From positions 62,001 through 126,000 of the forward strand of contig JADFDO010000005.1 in NCBI GenBank assembly GCA_018262855.1: a DNA stretch of 64,000 nucleotides, read 5' to 3'. Source of the DNA: Methanolinea sp. (GTDB lineage: Archaea > Halobacteriota > Methanomicrobia > Methanomicrobiales > Methanospirillaceae). Every line of letters starts with the position of its first letter. Position 1 is the stretch's first letter. Shown here one piece after another: positions 24,581-33,514 of the stretch. The notes below the pieces were generated by a model. The model saw nothing but the letters and a program-made list of their open reading frames with translations, made no database searches and was not told where the DNA came from. Position numbers and translations under genes: made by a program.

Positions 24581-25189
24581 TCAGGTCATCCCGAGAATTT
24601 TATGGAGCTGGAGCTGGAGCCTTGCAGGGATATCGTGGTCAAGAAGAAAACGTGCGATACCTGATGCATCGGATCCCTCCACCGGGGAGAAAAAAATCTC
24701 TCCGGCAACCGGGTATTTCTCGATAACCCCCTCAGCGTATCGACAATCATCAAGGTCGCGCACCACGAACTTCACGGAATCATTGCCCGTGATGGAAGAG
24801 AGGAGCGTGAGATCGCTTCGTTCCCCCGAAGAGGGGCATTTCACGTCCATGCAGATGCTGGCATGATCCTGGAACCCGGTAAAGTCCATGGTCCCGTTGG
24901 TCTCGATATCTATCATGTATCCATGTCTGGCGAGGGATTCGACGAGCGCAAGAAGCGGTCTGCCCTGGAGGAGAGGTTCTCCCCCGGTGATACACAGGTA
25001 GGATCCCCCAAGCGCAGAGACACACGCGGTCACCTCGTCGGGGTCCATCTCCATGCCTCCCGAGAGTGCTTGCGGGGTATCGCACCATGAACAGCGGAGG
25101 TTGCATCCTGCGAACCTGATGAATGTACAGGGCCGCCCCTGATTCAGACCTTCACCCTGGATGCTCCGGAATATCTCACTGACCTTCAT
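24581..25189 (-). CDS. queE: 7-carboxy-7-deazaguanine synthase QueE (radical SAM)
   Basis: 202 residues. Begins MKVSEIFRSIQGEGLNQGRP, the typical QueE N-terminus. The radical SAM motif CNLRCSWC (Cx3Cx2C) follows. CITGGEPLLQ and YMIDIETNGTMDF bind SAM and substrate. It converts 6-carboxytetrahydropterin into CDG. The frame is open 11 codons further upstream. ATG 25189 is preferred since homology starts there and GTGGTG precedes it; it overlaps the end of queD by 14 nt, so translation is probably coupled. Confidence 0.95.
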   Translation of the reverse strand: MKVSEIFRSIQGEGLNQGRPCTFIRFAGCNLRCSWCDTPQALSGGMEMDPDEVTACVSALGGSYLCITGGEPLLQGRPLLALVESLARHGYMIDIETNGTMDFTGFQDHASICMDVKCPSSGERSDLTLLSSITGNDSVKFVVRDLDDCRYAEGVIEKYPVAGEIFFSPVEGSDASGIARFLLDHDIPARLQLQLHKILGMT

Positions 25190-25589
25190 ACACCACTTCG
25201 GCGTAACAGGTGGGGGATTCATAGACCCTTATTTGGGTTACCCTGGCATGGAAGCCCATACGGGTGCATTCATCATTGAGCTGGTCTGCGAAGAGGGATG
25301 CCAGCAGTTCGCTGGTGGGCTCGCCGGGTGTGGTGATGACCGGGTGGAAGGCCTGAATTGCAGCGACCATGGGGTCTTCACGGTTGAGCAGGATCTGGTG
25401 ATCGAAGCGTTCAATGATGGTTTTTATCGTATTGTAGTCCATTAGGATGCCGGTCTTCTCGTCCGCCCGCCCCTCCATCCATACTTCCACCTTCCAGCGA
25501 TGGCCATGCAGACAGGCGCATTTGCCCTGATAATGGAGCAGCCTGTGGCTTGCGTCGAACTGCACCTCCTTGAAGATCCGACAGATCAT
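25176..25589 (-). CDS. queD: 6-carboxytetrahydropterin synthase QueD
   Basis: 137 residues, begins MICRIFKEVQFDASHRL. Zinc ligands are the His of ASHRL and the HGH of CACLHGHRWKV; the catalytic Cys lies just before. LMDYNTIKTIIERFDHQIL and the C-terminal VRVYESPTCYAEV-type block complete the T-fold. It makes 6-carboxytetrahydropterin from dihydroneopterin triphosphate. The frame runs 25 codons upstream, but a TATA box at about 25609-25622 predicts transcription starting at the ATG 25589, so a leaderless mRNA starting here is likely. It is the first gene of queD-queE-queC-nudix-hydrolase. Confidence 0.93.
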   Translation of the reverse strand: MICRIFKEVQFDASHRLLHYQGKCACLHGHRWKVEVWMEGRADEKTGILMDYNTIKTIIERFDHQILLNREDPMVAAIQAFHPVITTPGEPTSELLASLFADQLNDECTRMGFHARVTQIRVYESPTCYAEVVYEGQ

Positions 25590-25608
25590 GAAAGAAGTTT
25601 GGCCGGAG

Positions 25609-25622
25609 CGGGATATAATATT
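25609..25622 (-). promoter_or_regulatory. TATA box of the que operon (leaderless)
   Basis: On the minus strand AATAATATTATATC is an A/T-rich TATA box centred about 26 bp before the queD ATG (25589). There is no Shine-Dalgarno before the ATG, consistent with leaderless initiation. Confidence 0.6.
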
Positions 25623-25691
25623 ATTAGCAATGGAAGGCAACCAATACAGGCAATCGGGGACCACTCCATAATGTATAAGACGCTACCGCGC

Positions 25692-25704
25692 GTTTGTATA
25701 TAAC
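25692..25704 (+). promoter_or_regulatory. TATA box of the S12-S7-EF2 operon
   Basis: TTTGTATATAACA (25692-25704) predicts transcription from about 25724, giving a ~33-nt leader before the S12 ATG (25757). GAGGGT at 25746-25751 is the Shine-Dalgarno. Confidence 0.6.
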
Positions 25705-25756
25705 ACAAAGGGTGAAAAAGAGTCCACCGCAAACCAACTTCAACTGAGGGTATTTC

Positions 25757-26185
25757 ATGGGTAATGGTAAATTTGCAGCCAGAAAACTGCTCAAGGATGC
25801 GAAAAAGTTTCGCTGGAGCGATCCCACGTTCGTGCGAAGCCAGGGAGGGGTCAACCTCAAGTCGGATCCGCTGGAGGGCGCTCCGCAGGCCAGGGGGATC
25901 GTGCTCGAGAAGATCGGGGTTGAGGCCAAGCAGCCCAACTCCGCCATCCGCAAGTGCGTTAGAGTACAGCTGATCAAGAACGGCCGCCAGGTCACCGCTT
26001 TCGCCGTAGGAGACGGCGCAATCAACTTCATCGATGAACACGATGAGGTCGAGATCGAGGGGATTGGAGGGCGTCTGGGTCGTTCCATGGGCGACATCCC
26101 CGGGGTACGGTACGTGGTCACCAAGGTGAACAATGTCTCGCTCCACGAGATGGTTATCGGCCGCAAGGAGAAACCACGCAGGTGA
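25757..26185 (+). CDS. rps12: 30S ribosomal protein S12
   Basis: 142 residues of archaeal S12 (eukaryotic uS12/S23). Signature blocks: [26 protein letters not shown] (the decoding-site KQPNSAIRK loop) and [13 protein letters not shown], ending in a basic IGRKEKPRR. It contacts the decoding centre. The start ATG has GAGGGT 5 nt upstream. The GGTGATCTGAC at its stop doubles as Shine-Dalgarno for S7, 6 nt downstream. It is first in the S12-S7-EF2 (str-type) operon. Confidence 0.97.
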   Translation: MGNGKFAARKLLKDAKKFRWSDPTFVRSQGGVNLKSDPLEGAPQARGIVLEKIGVEAKQPNSAIRKCVRVQLIKNGRQVTAFAVGDGAINFIDEHDEVEIEGIGGRLGRSMGDIPGVRYVVTKVNNVSLHEMVIGRKEKPRR

Positions 26186-26191
26186 TCTGAC

Positions 26192-26773
26192 ATGACAGAC
26201 GCAGAAACCTCATCAAGGCTCCTCTTCAACAAGTGGGATCTCGGAGAAGTACAGGTTACCGACCCGAGCCTTGTCAGGTATATCAGCCTGAATCCCGTGA
26301 TTGTCCCTCACTCAACTGGAAAATTCACCCGGCAGGAGTTCAATAAAGCCAATATGCTGATTGTGGAACGCCTGATCAACAGGCTGATGAAGTCCGAGAT
26401 GAACACCGGCAACAAGCAGCTGGCAACCCGGATCGTGCGGGATGCCTTCGAGACGATCCATAAGAAAACCAAGAAAAACCCCGTCCAGGTTCTTGTGGAG
26501 GCCATTGCCAATACAGGCCAGAGGGAAGAGACCGTCAGGCTGAAATATGGGGGCATCAATGTTCCCAAGTCGGTGGACACCGCCCCTATCCGCCGGGTGA
26601 ATACCTCTCTCTTCTTCATCTCCGAGGCAGTCAACAAGGCTGCGCATAAGAGCAAGAAGCCTGTTGCTGCATGCCTGGCTGACGAGCTGATCGCCGCTTC
26701 CAAGGGCGACGTGAAGGCGTACTCCGTGAATAAGAAAGAAGAACGCGAAAGAATTGCGAAATCCGCCAGATAA
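26192..26773 (+). CDS. rps7: 30S ribosomal protein S7
   Basis: 193 residues, archaeal S7. Signature blocks: [59 protein letters not shown] and [18 protein letters not shown]. The C-terminal [11 protein letters not shown] end is typical. It nucleates assembly of the 30S head. It follows S12 by 6 nt and precedes EF-2 by 32 nt, so all three are co-transcribed. Confidence 0.97.
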   Translation: MTDAETSSRLLFNKWDLGEVQVTDPSLVRYISLNPVIVPHSTGKFTRQEFNKANMLIVERLINRLMKSEMNTGNKQLATRIVRDAFETIHKKTKKNPVQVLVEAIANTGQREETVRLKYGGINVPKSVDTAPIRRVNTSLFFISEAVNKAAHKSKKPVAACLADELIAASKGDVKAYSVNKKEERERIAKSAR

Positions 26774-26805
26774 GGAAATCTATTCACTTTTTTGTGGTGT
26801 TTTTG

Positions 26806-28998
26806 ATGGCCCGAGGCAAGAAATCAATCGAGAAAGTCACTGAACTGATGAGTGATCCGGTACACATCCGGAATATCGGTATCGTTGCCCATATCGATCA
26901 CGGCAAGACCACACTCTCTGACAACCTCCTCGCAGGGGCAGGGATCATATCGGAAGAACTGGCCGGGAGGCAGCTCTTCATGGACTCCGATGAGGAGGAG
27001 CAGGCCCGTGGCATCACCATCGATGCGAGCAACGTCTCGATGGTGCATGAGTATGAAGGGCAGGAATTCCTTATCAACATGATCGATACTCCCGGGCACG
27101 TGGACTTCGGAGGCGACGTGACCCGCGCCATGCGTGCGGTGGATGGTGCGGTGGTGCTGGTCGATGCGGTTGAGGGGACAATGCCCCAGACAGAGACCGT
27201 GCTTCGCCAGGCATTGAAAGAGGGGGTCAGACCGGTCCTCTTCATCAACAAGGTCGATCGCCTGATCAACGAGCTCAAGGTCGACGAGATGGAGATGCAG
27301 ATCCGCCTTGGCAGGGTCATCGACAAGGTCAACAAGCTGATCAAGGGGATGAACGAGAAGGCCTACAACGAAGGCTGGAAACTCGATGCTGCCCAGGGAA
27401 CGGTTGCATTCGGGTCAGCGCTCTATAACTGGGCGGTCTCGGTGCCGTTCATGAAGAAGAGCGGGGTCTCCTTCAAGGAGGTATACGAGAGCTGCAAGAC
27501 AGGGGACATGAAGAACCTGGCAAAGCGGAGTCCCCTCTGCGAAGTCGTGCTGGATATGGTGGTCAGGCATCTCCCGAACCCGAAAGACTCCCAGAAGAGG
27601 CGTATCAAGGTGATCTGGCACGGCGATGCCACGAAGCATGAGGGGAAGGCCATGCTCGAGTGCGATCCAAGTGGCCCCGTTTCCCTGATGGTCACCGATA
27701 TTTCTTTCGATCCCCATGCAGGGGAAGTCGCAACAGGGAGGCTCTTTGCAGGGACCATCAGGCGCGGGTCTGAACTCTACGTGATGGGTACCGCAAAGAA
27801 GGTGAACCGCCTCCAGCAGGTCGGTATCTTCATGGGGCCAACCCGGGTTGAGGTCGAGGAGATCAAGGCGGGAAACATCGCCGCAGTGACAGGGCTCAAG
27901 GATGCAATCGTCGGGTCAACCGTGACCACGCTCCTGGACATGACACCGTTCGAATCGCTGAAACATTACAGCGAACCAGTGATGACTGTTGCGGTGGAGG
28001 CCAAGAATATGAAAGACCTCCCGAAGCTTGTCGAAGTGCTTCGCCAGGTCGCAAAAGAGGATCCGACACTGCAGATCACCATCAATGAGGAGACAGGTGA
28101 ACACCTCATCTCAGGAATGGGAGAACTGCACCTTGAGATCATCACGGGACGTATCAAGAGGGACAAGGGGGTCGAGATCGTCACATCCGAGCCTATTGTT
28201 GTGTACCGGGAGACGGTCACGCAGAAGGCCGGACCCGTTGAAGGGAAGTCTCCGAACCGCCACAACCGTTTCTACCTGGAACTGGAAGTGCTGCCTGACA
28301 ATATCGTGGATCTGATCAAGAATGGGCAGGTATCCATGAACCAGTCCCAACTGGAACGGCGTGATGTTCTTATCGCTGCGGGGATGGACAAGGATGAGGC
28401 CAAGAGCGTGAAGGACATCTACGGCCACACCATGTTCGTCGATATGACCAAGGGTATCCAGTACCTGAACGAGACCATGGAGCTCATCCTCGAGGGCCTC
28501 CATGAAGCCCTTGATGGCGGACCGCTCGCGGATGAGAAGGTCCAGAACCTCAAACTCAGGCTGGTTGATGTAAAACTGCACGAGGACGCCATCCACAGAG
28601 GGCCGGCCCAGGTGATCCCCGCGGTCAGGGCAGCGGTCAAAGCAGGAATGCTGATGGCCGGAGATACCCTGCTTGAACCGGTCCAGAAGATCCAGATCAC
28701 CGTTCCCACCGACCAGATGGGAAATGCCACATCCCAGATCCAGGGCAGGAGGGGACAGGTGTTCGATATCCAGAGCGAGGGTGACACGGTGACTGTAGTC
28801 GGAAAGGCACCTGTTGCCGAACTCTTCGGCTTCGCTGGTGATATCAGGTCTGCCACCGAGGGTCGTGCGATGTGGAGCACTGAGTTTATAGGTTTTGAGC
28901 TTGTGCCAGGCAACATGATGAAGGAGGTAGTGACCTCCATCCGCAAGCGGAAGGGGCTCAAGGAGCAGATCCCGACCCCCTCGGACTATCTGGCCTGA
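26806..28998 (+). CDS. fusA: translation elongation factor aEF-2
   Basis: 730 residues, the translocation GTPase. G domain: [17 protein letters not shown] (G1), ARGITI (G2), DTPGHVDF (G3) and NKVDRL (G4). Domains II-V follow, with [13 protein letters not shown] in domain III and the C-terminal [22 protein letters not shown] four codons upstream is in frame, but ATG 26806 ([11 protein letters not shown]) is the family start and GTGGTG lies upstream. EF-2 carries the diphthamide His in domain IV. The gene is followed by a hairpin/T-run terminator. Confidence 0.97.
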   Translation: MARGKKSIEKVTELMSDPVHIRNIGIVAHIDHGKTTLSDNLLAGAGIISEELAGRQLFMDSDEEEQARGITIDASNVSMVHEYEGQEFLINMIDTPGHVDFGGDVTRAMRAVDGAVVLVDAVEGTMPQTETVLRQALKEGVRPVLFINKVDRLINELKVDEMEMQIRLGRVIDKVNKLIKGMNEKAYNEGWKLDAAQGTVAFGSALYNWAVSVPFMKKSGVSFKEVYESCKTGDMKNLAKRSPLCEVVLDMVVRHLPNPKDSQKRRIKVIWHGDATKHEGKAMLECDPSGPVSLMVTDISFDPHAGEVATGRLFAGTIRRGSELYVMGTAKKVNRLQQVGIFMGPTRVEVEEIKAGNIAAVTGLKDAIVGSTVTTLLDMTPFESLKHYSEPVMTVAVEAKNMKDLPKLVEVLRQVAKEDPTLQITINEETGEHLISGMGELHLEIITGRIKRDKGVEIVTSEPIVVYRETVTQKAGPVEGKSPNRHNRFYLELEVLPDNIVDLIKNGQVSMNQSQLERRDVLIAAGMDKDEAKSVKDIYGHTMFVDMTKGIQYLNETMELILEGLHEALDGGPLADEKVQNLKLRLVDVKLHEDAIHRGPAQVIPAVRAAVKAGMLMAGDTLLEPVQKIQITVPTDQMGNATSQIQGRRGQVFDIQSEGDTVTVVGKAPVAELFGFAGDIRSATEGRAMWSTEFIGFELVPGNMMKEVVTSIRKRKGLKEQIPTPSDYLA

Positions 28999-29019
28999 TA
29001 TTCATACCATTTTTTAAAA

Positions 29020-29037
29020 CCCGCGGGCGTTTTTTTT
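29020..29037 (+). terminator. terminator after EF-2
   Basis: The palindrome CCCGCGGG (29020-29027) is followed within 3 nt by eight T residues (29030-29037), 22 nt after the EF-2 stop. The stem is short with no proper loop; the T-run alone is a recognised archaeal termination signal. Confidence 0.65.
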
Positions 29038-29084
29038 AGGTTTAGGGTATTGTCTGGATATATTCTGAGGAATTCAAAATATCA

Positions 29085-29201
29085 GGTATGCCCTGAAAAG
29101 AGCAGGATTACTCATGTGGTTTTCGCTGCCCCGACCCCCTGCTGAATCATGGGTAAAAGGGATGTGAAAAGGTGATTCCGGGTTTCCTGCCCGGCCTTTT
29201 T
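29085..29201 (+). ncRNA. candidate structured RNA between EF-2 and cyclophilin
   Basis: GGATATATTC (29056-29065) is TATA-like and predicts a start near 29087. Two pairings cross: AGCAGG (29101-29106) with CCTGCT (29138-29143), and TTACTCATG (29108-29116) with CATGGGTAA (29148-29156, one U-G pair on this strand). Together they form a pseudoknot or two alternative folds. A CCGGG/CCCGG hairpin plus TTTTT (29178-29201) ends it. The hairpin also serves the cyclophilin gene on the other strand, so the RNA itself is uncertain. Confidence 0.35.
29178..29201. terminator. shared terminator hairpin
   Basis: CCGGG (29178-29182) and CCCGG (29190-29194) with a 7-nt loop, followed by CCTTTTT on the plus strand. 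It sits at the stop of the minus-strand cyclophilin gene and can stop transcription from the EF-2 side. Confidence 0.5.
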
Positions 29202-29679
29202 AGGAGAGTGTTGCCCTGATTATCGTGACAGGATCACGCGGGCGATCGTTGTGGTCAGTCCGCACTTTTGCGATCTTTTCCACCACATCCATACCGGATG
29301 CCACACGTCCGAAGACAGCATGTTTGCCGTCAAGGTAATTGTTGTTCACAAGGTTTATGAAGAACTGGCTCCCTCCGGTGTTCGGGCCGGCATTGGCCAT
29401 GGAGAGAGTGCCCTTGTCATTCTTCCTCCCTGGTTTGAACTCGTCGCGGATGGTATAGCCGGGGCCTCCTCTCCCGGTTCCTGTGGGATCCCCCCCCTGG
29501 ATCATGAAGCCGTTGATGACCCGGTGGAAGATGACTCCATTGTAGAAACCCTTCTGCACGAGAGTTGCAAAATTACCTGCCGTAATGGGAGTATCTTCAA
29601 AGAGTTCGATCTCAAGTACACCAAGAGAGGTCTCCATGGTGACATGCGAGCCTGGAAGTGAACCTTTCGCTTCAGTCAT
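29200..29679 (-). CDS. peptidyl-prolyl cis-trans isomerase, cyclophilin type
   Basis: 159 residues, one cyclophilin domain, no signal peptide. Active-site segments: VIFHRVINGFMIQGGDPTGTG (Arg, Phe, Gln), SMANAGPNTGGSQFFI and LDGKHAVFGRV (His). It catalyses proline isomerisation in the cytoplasm. GGGAGAG 5 nt before the ATG at 29679 is the ribosome binding site. It is convergent with the EF-2 operon and divergent from the small GTPase gene; the 207-bp gap to that gene holds no evident gene. Confidence 0.95.
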   Translation of the reverse strand: MTEAKGSLPGSHVTMETSLGVLEIELFEDTPITAGNFATLVQKGFYNGVIFHRVINGFMIQGGDPTGTGRGGPGYTIRDEFKPGRKNDKGTLSMANAGPNTGGSQFFINLVNNNYLDGKHAVFGRVASGMDVVEKIAKVRTDHNDRPRDPVTIIRATLS

Positions 29680-29886
29680 GATTCTCTCCCTAATATTCTA
29701 TGCCTACCCTCATGGTTTTTTTTACAAAAAACCCTTGACCGGTTCACACCATTGGTGCAGGTACCCCAGACTTACTGCCAACCTTCTCGAGCATATTCTC
29801 ACTTTCCCTTTGATGGATCTCCACCTGCAGCCAGCGCAGGGGCATATCGAAACGATAAAACAATCTGGAATTGAATAGCTGATCCA

Positions 29887-30375
29887 ATGGCCGGAGGAAA
29901 GCTGAAGATCGTCATTTTTGGGGCATATAACGCGGGTAAATCCACCTTTATCCAGTCCATTGATCCAAATGCGCGGCATGTGGAGGCTCATACGTCAAAC
30001 GGTGATACCACCGTTGCCCTTGATTATGGCAGGGCAGAGATCCATGCCCTTGACATCCATCTCTTCGGGACACCCGGGCAGGAAAGATTCGAATTTGTCC
30101 GCCAGATCATATCCAGGGGAATGGATGCCGCAGTGCTAATGGTTGACTGCAGCGTCCAGCCTGATGAGTTTACCCTGCATCTCTATGAGACATTCATCAT
30201 GCAGGGGATCCCTGTTGCCGTCATGCTGAACAAGTGCGACCTTTCCAGCGCGTGTCCGGCTACTGCATGTGCAGCGTTCCGGAATGCAAAGATCTTCGAG
30301 ATCTGTGCTCACGACCCAGGAAGGACAATGCCCGCACTCACCGCATTCGTGGAATCCCTGGCAACTGACCTCTAA
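29887..30375 (+). CDS. small Ras-like GTPase
   Basis: 162 residues. G1 GAYNAGKST, G2-like Thr in GDTTVALDYG, G3 LFGTPGQERF (with Gln, Ras-like) and G4 MLNKCD. The family is the archaeal/bacterial COG2229 group, often partnered with Roadblock/LC7 regulators and related to MglA/Arf-type switches. No Roadblock gene is adjacent. There is no lipid-modification motif or membrane segment. The cellular process it controls cannot be read from the context. Start is ATG 29887; no strong Shine-Dalgarno. Confidence 0.87.
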   Translation: MAGGKLKIVIFGAYNAGKSTFIQSIDPNARHVEAHTSNGDTTVALDYGRAEIHALDIHLFGTPGQERFEFVRQIISRGMDAAVLMVDCSVQPDEFTLHLYETFIMQGIPVAVMLNKCDLSSACPATACAAFRNAKIFEICAHDPGRTMPALTAFVESLATDL

Positions 30376-30447
30376 TATCCCTGTTGGAAGGAAAGAACGA
30401 CCATTATCCTGTGAAAAGTGGGGGATTTACGTGAAGGTTTCACACCA

Positions 30448-30930
30448 TTATTTCCACACATTGACAGGATTTATCGAAGCATCGATAAGGAGGTCGAAAT
30501 CGATTGCCTTGAGCCAGCCGGCCTTCTCAAACATATTCATAAAACAGATGCCGACCCTGGAGGCATCCGGGTGTTTTTCTATTGTTGACTTAACCTGGTC
30601 GACTGTGACAGGAACGTTTGGCATTGAAAGGCCCCCCATAACCACCACCATGGCAGGATCCTTGATCGAGGCCGGACCGCCGGCCTGCATGCCGATGTCA
30701 GGGACGAGCCTGATCACCTGGGCTTTCGATTCTTCCACGTACGGGACAAATACCTGCTTGAGATCGAGGCCCCGAACCGCAAAGCCTAGGAGTTCGACGA
30801 ATGGTGTGCAGGTTCCAGGGCATCCGTAATATACCACCTGATCACCCGCACGGAGGCCCTTCTTCTCAATATACTCCTTGAATGGCCGGAGCATCCCCGG
30901 AACACCCTGAAACACTTCCTTCTGCTTCAT
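30448..30930 (-). CDS. DUF2124 family protein
   Basis: 160 residues, cytoplasmic, Rossmann-like alternation. Recognisable blocks: VVYYGCPGTCTPFVELLGFA (a conserved CPGTC), VVVMGGLSMPNVPVT, and GICFMNMFEKAGWL near the C-terminus. I place it in DUF2124, a family restricted mainly to methanogens, with no assigned function. The two nearby Cys could bind a metal or act in redox. AGGAG 12 nt before the ATG is a distant ribosome binding site. It is convergent with the small GTPase gene. Confidence 0.82.
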   Translation of the reverse strand: MKQKEVFQGVPGMLRPFKEYIEKKGLRAGDQVVYYGCPGTCTPFVELLGFAVRGLDLKQVFVPYVEESKAQVIRLVPDIGMQAGGPASIKDPAMVVVMGGLSMPNVPVTVDQVKSTIEKHPDASRVGICFMNMFEKAGWLKAIDFDLLIDASINPVNVWK

Positions 30931-31051
30931 CTGCTTTATACTCCTATGAGAATGAATAACAATCCAGGCACATATGAATGTTTAGGAACGGTGAGTATTC
31001 TCTTATGTTTGTTGTTACATTCAATTTGAGATATCTAGTAATGAGGGCACT

Positions 31052-31585
31052 ATGACGGGTAGATCTGGAAGGTCCGGGGTATCGGTGCTGGTGTGTTATG
31101 CCAGCAGGTATGGCTCGACACGGGAAATTGCTGAATGCATCTCAGAGGAATTGCGCGCCTTGGGGGTCCATGTGGACTGCATCCCGGCTGGCAGGGATGC
31201 CGACCCCGAAGGATACGATGGTGTTGTCATCGGAAGTCCACTCTACATGGGAAAGTGGCTTGTAGACGCCAGGGAACTGGTCTCGAGGGAACGGGTGGCG
31301 CTGGGACAGGTACCTGTTGCGGTGTTCTCGGTGGGCTACTCGTTCAGGAACCGCTCGGAGCAGGCTCTCCGGAGCGGGGATGCAGCGCTGTCTGATGTGA
31401 GGCTCTTTATTAATCCCCGGGAATCTGCCTTCTTTCCCGGGAAAGTCAGTCCCAGTGTGGTAAGCCTCTCCGATCAGGCCATCCTTACCCTTGCTGGAGT
31501 TGCAGAGGGGGACTTTCGTGATATGGAGATGGTCAGGTCATGGGCCCGAACCCTCCCCATGATACTCGGGCTTGAAGAAGTATAG
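31052..31585 (+). CDS. flavodoxin-domain protein
   Basis: 177 residues. VLVCYASRYGSTREIAE is the FMN phosphate loop of flavodoxins; VVIGSPLYMGKWLVDAREL is the second FMN-contacting loop. Sequence style matches the Flavodoxin_5/HemG-like group rather than short-chain flavodoxins. It may carry electrons or reduce a quinone or porphyrinogen substrate; haem genes are not seen here. GAGGGC before ATG 31052 is the ribosome binding site. It is a single gene, with a terminator just after it. Confidence 0.85.
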   Translation: MTGRSGRSGVSVLVCYASRYGSTREIAECISEELRALGVHVDCIPAGRDADPEGYDGVVIGSPLYMGKWLVDARELVSRERVALGQVPVAVFSVGYSFRNRSEQALRSGDAALSDVRLFINPRESAFFPGKVSPSVVSLSDQAILTLAGVAEGDFRDMEMVRSWARTLPMILGLEEV

Positions 31586-31593
31586 CGAGAAGT

Positions 31594-31635
31594 GGATTCC
31601 CGTGCCCGGCATGAAGGTATTGGAATCCCTTTTTT
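31594..31635 (+). terminator. terminator after the flavodoxin gene
   Basis: GGATTCC (31594-31600) pairs with GGAATCC (31622-31628), followed by a run of six T residues (31630-31635). It begins 9 nt after the flavodoxin stop. Confidence 0.55.
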
Positions 31636-31749
31636 CGGATGGTGATACCATCGTGATTTCCAAGCACTCTGTTCAACCGCATACCGGTCATCGGGAGTGA
31701 ATCTGAAAAAGGATTTGCCATATTCACATTCATGCATGTGTCACGAATT

Positions 31750-31791
31750 GTGAATCCTGGATATTTTTTAAAAAAGATATAAGGTATTCAC
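31750..31791. terminator. long bidirectional hairpin downstream of the I42 inhibitor gene
   Basis: GTGAAT (31750-31755) and ATTCAC (31786-31791) close an imperfect hairpin whose centre is TTTTTTAAAAAA. It ends 4 bp before the stop of the minus-strand inhibitor gene and is suited to stop transcription in both directions. Confidence 0.5.
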
Positions 31792-31794
31792 TCT

Positions 31795-32430
31795 TCAGGT
31801 CACTTTTACCACCAGGTCGAAGGTTTCAGTCTCTTCAATGAATGTGATGTTCACAGGGATTCCCCACATCTGGATCGTGGCGACATCTCCGGCTTCCATG
31901 TACTCAAACGCAACCCTCATGCCGTTTTGCCTGTATTGCGCATCAAGGTCCAGCGGCAGGTATTTTTTCCCGTCATCGCCCACGATACCATAGAATCCGC
32001 CTTCAAGGTCCTGGTAGGCTATCGTACCAGCCTTGACCCAGGGCCTCCGGTACTCGGCGTGAACAGCCTGATCACCCTTTCCCGATGCATGAAACACCCA
32101 TTCATGCGAACCTCCCGCACCCATCAGCTGGGTCCCGGGTGGAATGAAATCATCGCTGATGAGTGTAAGGCCTGTAGAATGTGAGAGGTTCCATGAGTAG
32201 CCCGTGGTTGGATTTTCCGGGAGGACCAGGGAAATTTCAGAACCCTGGCTGACGGTTACATTCTTTCCGTTATCCTCCTCGCTTAAGGTGAGGGTTTGCG
32301 TGCCCGGCGTCGTTGGGGATGGTGATGGCGATCCTGTTCCAGTCCCCGGTGTCTGGGTGCACCCGGCCATGAAGATCGCAAGGATGCATGCGACTGCAAC
32401 GCCCAGGAGAAGTGCAGGGTAGTGTGACAT
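31795..32430 (-). CDS. exported chagasin-like (I42) protease inhibitor, probable lipoprotein
   Basis: 211 residues. The signal peptide ends in the lipobox AIFMAGC, followed by a Ser/Thr/Pro/Gly spacer. Residues ~45-140 are the chagasin fold with its three inhibitory loops: NPTTGYSW, GAGGSHEWVF and YRRPW. The C-terminal ~70 residues (LDLDAQYRQNGMRVAFEYME, then IQMWGIPVNITFIEE) form an added beta-rich domain seen in methanogen homologues. I42 proteins block papain-like cysteine proteases. It faces the outside of the cell; no cysteine protease gene is in the window. The promoter is likely in the 195-bp gap to frhB, where GGATTAATAAAG occurs. Confidence 0.88.
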   Translation of the reverse strand: MSHYPALLLGVAVACILAIFMAGCTQTPGTGTGSPSPSPTTPGTQTLTLSEEDNGKNVTVSQGSEISLVLPENPTTGYSWNLSHSTGLTLISDDFIPPGTQLMGAGGSHEWVFHASGKGDQAVHAEYRRPWVKAGTIAYQDLEGGFYGIVGDDGKKYLPLDLDAQYRQNGMRVAFEYMEAGDVATIQMWGIPVNITFIEETETFDLVVKVT

Positions 32431-32625
32431 GGTGATGTGATCACCTCGTATACGAGACCAGTATGAACCGTCTGCGATAAACTCTTTCCGATGACTGCGA
32501 AGATGGCTGCAGTCATGATCTTTTGACCTTCCATTGTCCCGCTATGCAGGTGGAACTGGATTAATAAAGTTACCAGAAATGAGTGTTATAATCCCGGGGT
32601 TAATAGAAAACGCAAAGAAAAAGAG

Positions 32626-33504
32626 TTATTTTGGTCCCAGATAGGGGTTCCGAAGGCCCTTGTTCACGCCGAACTTGGCCCTCTCCTCGACGGTCTTCTG
32701 GTTCTTGGAGATCTTCTCCGTGGCCAGTTTCGTCACAAGCTCGAGACCTGGCTTCACCTGTTCGATTGGCTTTGTCTCGAAGCACCCTGCAGCGATTGCC
32801 TTGGACCAGATGTCGTCGCCGTTCTTCGTCCTGACAAAGACCGTGCTCCAGCCATCGGGGCTCCCCACCGAACCGGTCGAGACATCTGCGAGGTTTGCAA
32901 CGTAGTCAAGGCAGACATGGCAGCCGGGTTGTTCGTACTTGTGGGTCACCTTGAGTGGGAGCTGGACGACCTGTCCGCGCTGCCCGTAGACCCAGAACTT
33001 ACCCTTGCCGATCTCCATCTTCTTGACGGCATCCAGTTTCATAGCCGCATGGTCCTCCACCAGTTGCTTGACGCTCTGGTACGAGAAGTTCTCCATGCAG
33101 AAGATGCCTATGGCGAGCTTGATCTTGTCCGGGACATCCCTGAGGCCAACAGGATAAAGCTGGCCCTTCCTGACCGCCTGCATCTGGCATGGTGTTCCCA
33201 CGATACCGATCTTGTCAAGACCATAGCTGCGTGTGGCCTCCTTGATCCAGGATACCTGGGGGCTGATGTTATACTTCGTACCGCTTGCTGTCATCAACTC
33301 CTCGACGGTAGTCGCAATGAACGGGCGGGGCCTCCAGGGCTCATCGCCAGGTCCTGCAACAATCGCGCCATCGATGATGCCCTCTTCGAGGGCAAACTTG
33401 AAGAGCTGGGTGACGATGCCGCCATCCTGGGCCTTCCTGAGAATGGCCTTGTCACTGCTGCGTGCCGATACACAGAGTTTGTATTTTCCGAGTTCTCCTG
33501 CCAT
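32626..33504 (-). CDS. frhB: coenzyme F420-reducing hydrogenase subunit beta
   Basis: 292 residues, starts MAGELGKYKLCVSARSSD. FrhB binds F420, FAD and a [4Fe-4S]. Conserved Cys segments are VGTPCQMQA, GIFCMENFS and QPGCHVCLDYVANLAD. The C-terminus is FGVNKGLRNPYLGPK. It is the site of F420 reduction, while H2 is split by FrhAG. The frame opens 17 codons earlier. ATG 33504 is preferred because GAGGTGAGACAG immediately precedes it. It is the last gene of frhADGB, followed on the minus strand by T-rich runs (32600-32620) that can act as terminator. Confidence 0.97.
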   Translation of the reverse strand: MAGELGKYKLCVSARSSDKAILRKAQDGGIVTQLFKFALEEGIIDGAIVAGPGDEPWRPRPFIATTVEELMTASGTKYNISPQVSWIKEATRSYGLDKIGIVGTPCQMQAVRKGQLYPVGLRDVPDKIKLAIGIFCMENFSYQSVKQLVEDHAAMKLDAVKKMEIGKGKFWVYGQRGQVVQLPLKVTHKYEQPGCHVCLDYVANLADVSTGSVGSPDGWSTVFVRTKNGDDIWSKAIAAGCFETKPIEQVKPGLELVTKLATEKISKNQKTVEERAKFGVNKGLRNPYLGPK

Positions 33505-33514
33505 CTGTCTCACC

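Noticed and set aside
30448-30930. DUF2124 protein as a heterodisulfide reductase-related subunit
   Set aside because: The CPGTC and surrounding sequence do not match CCG-domain or ferredoxin motifs.
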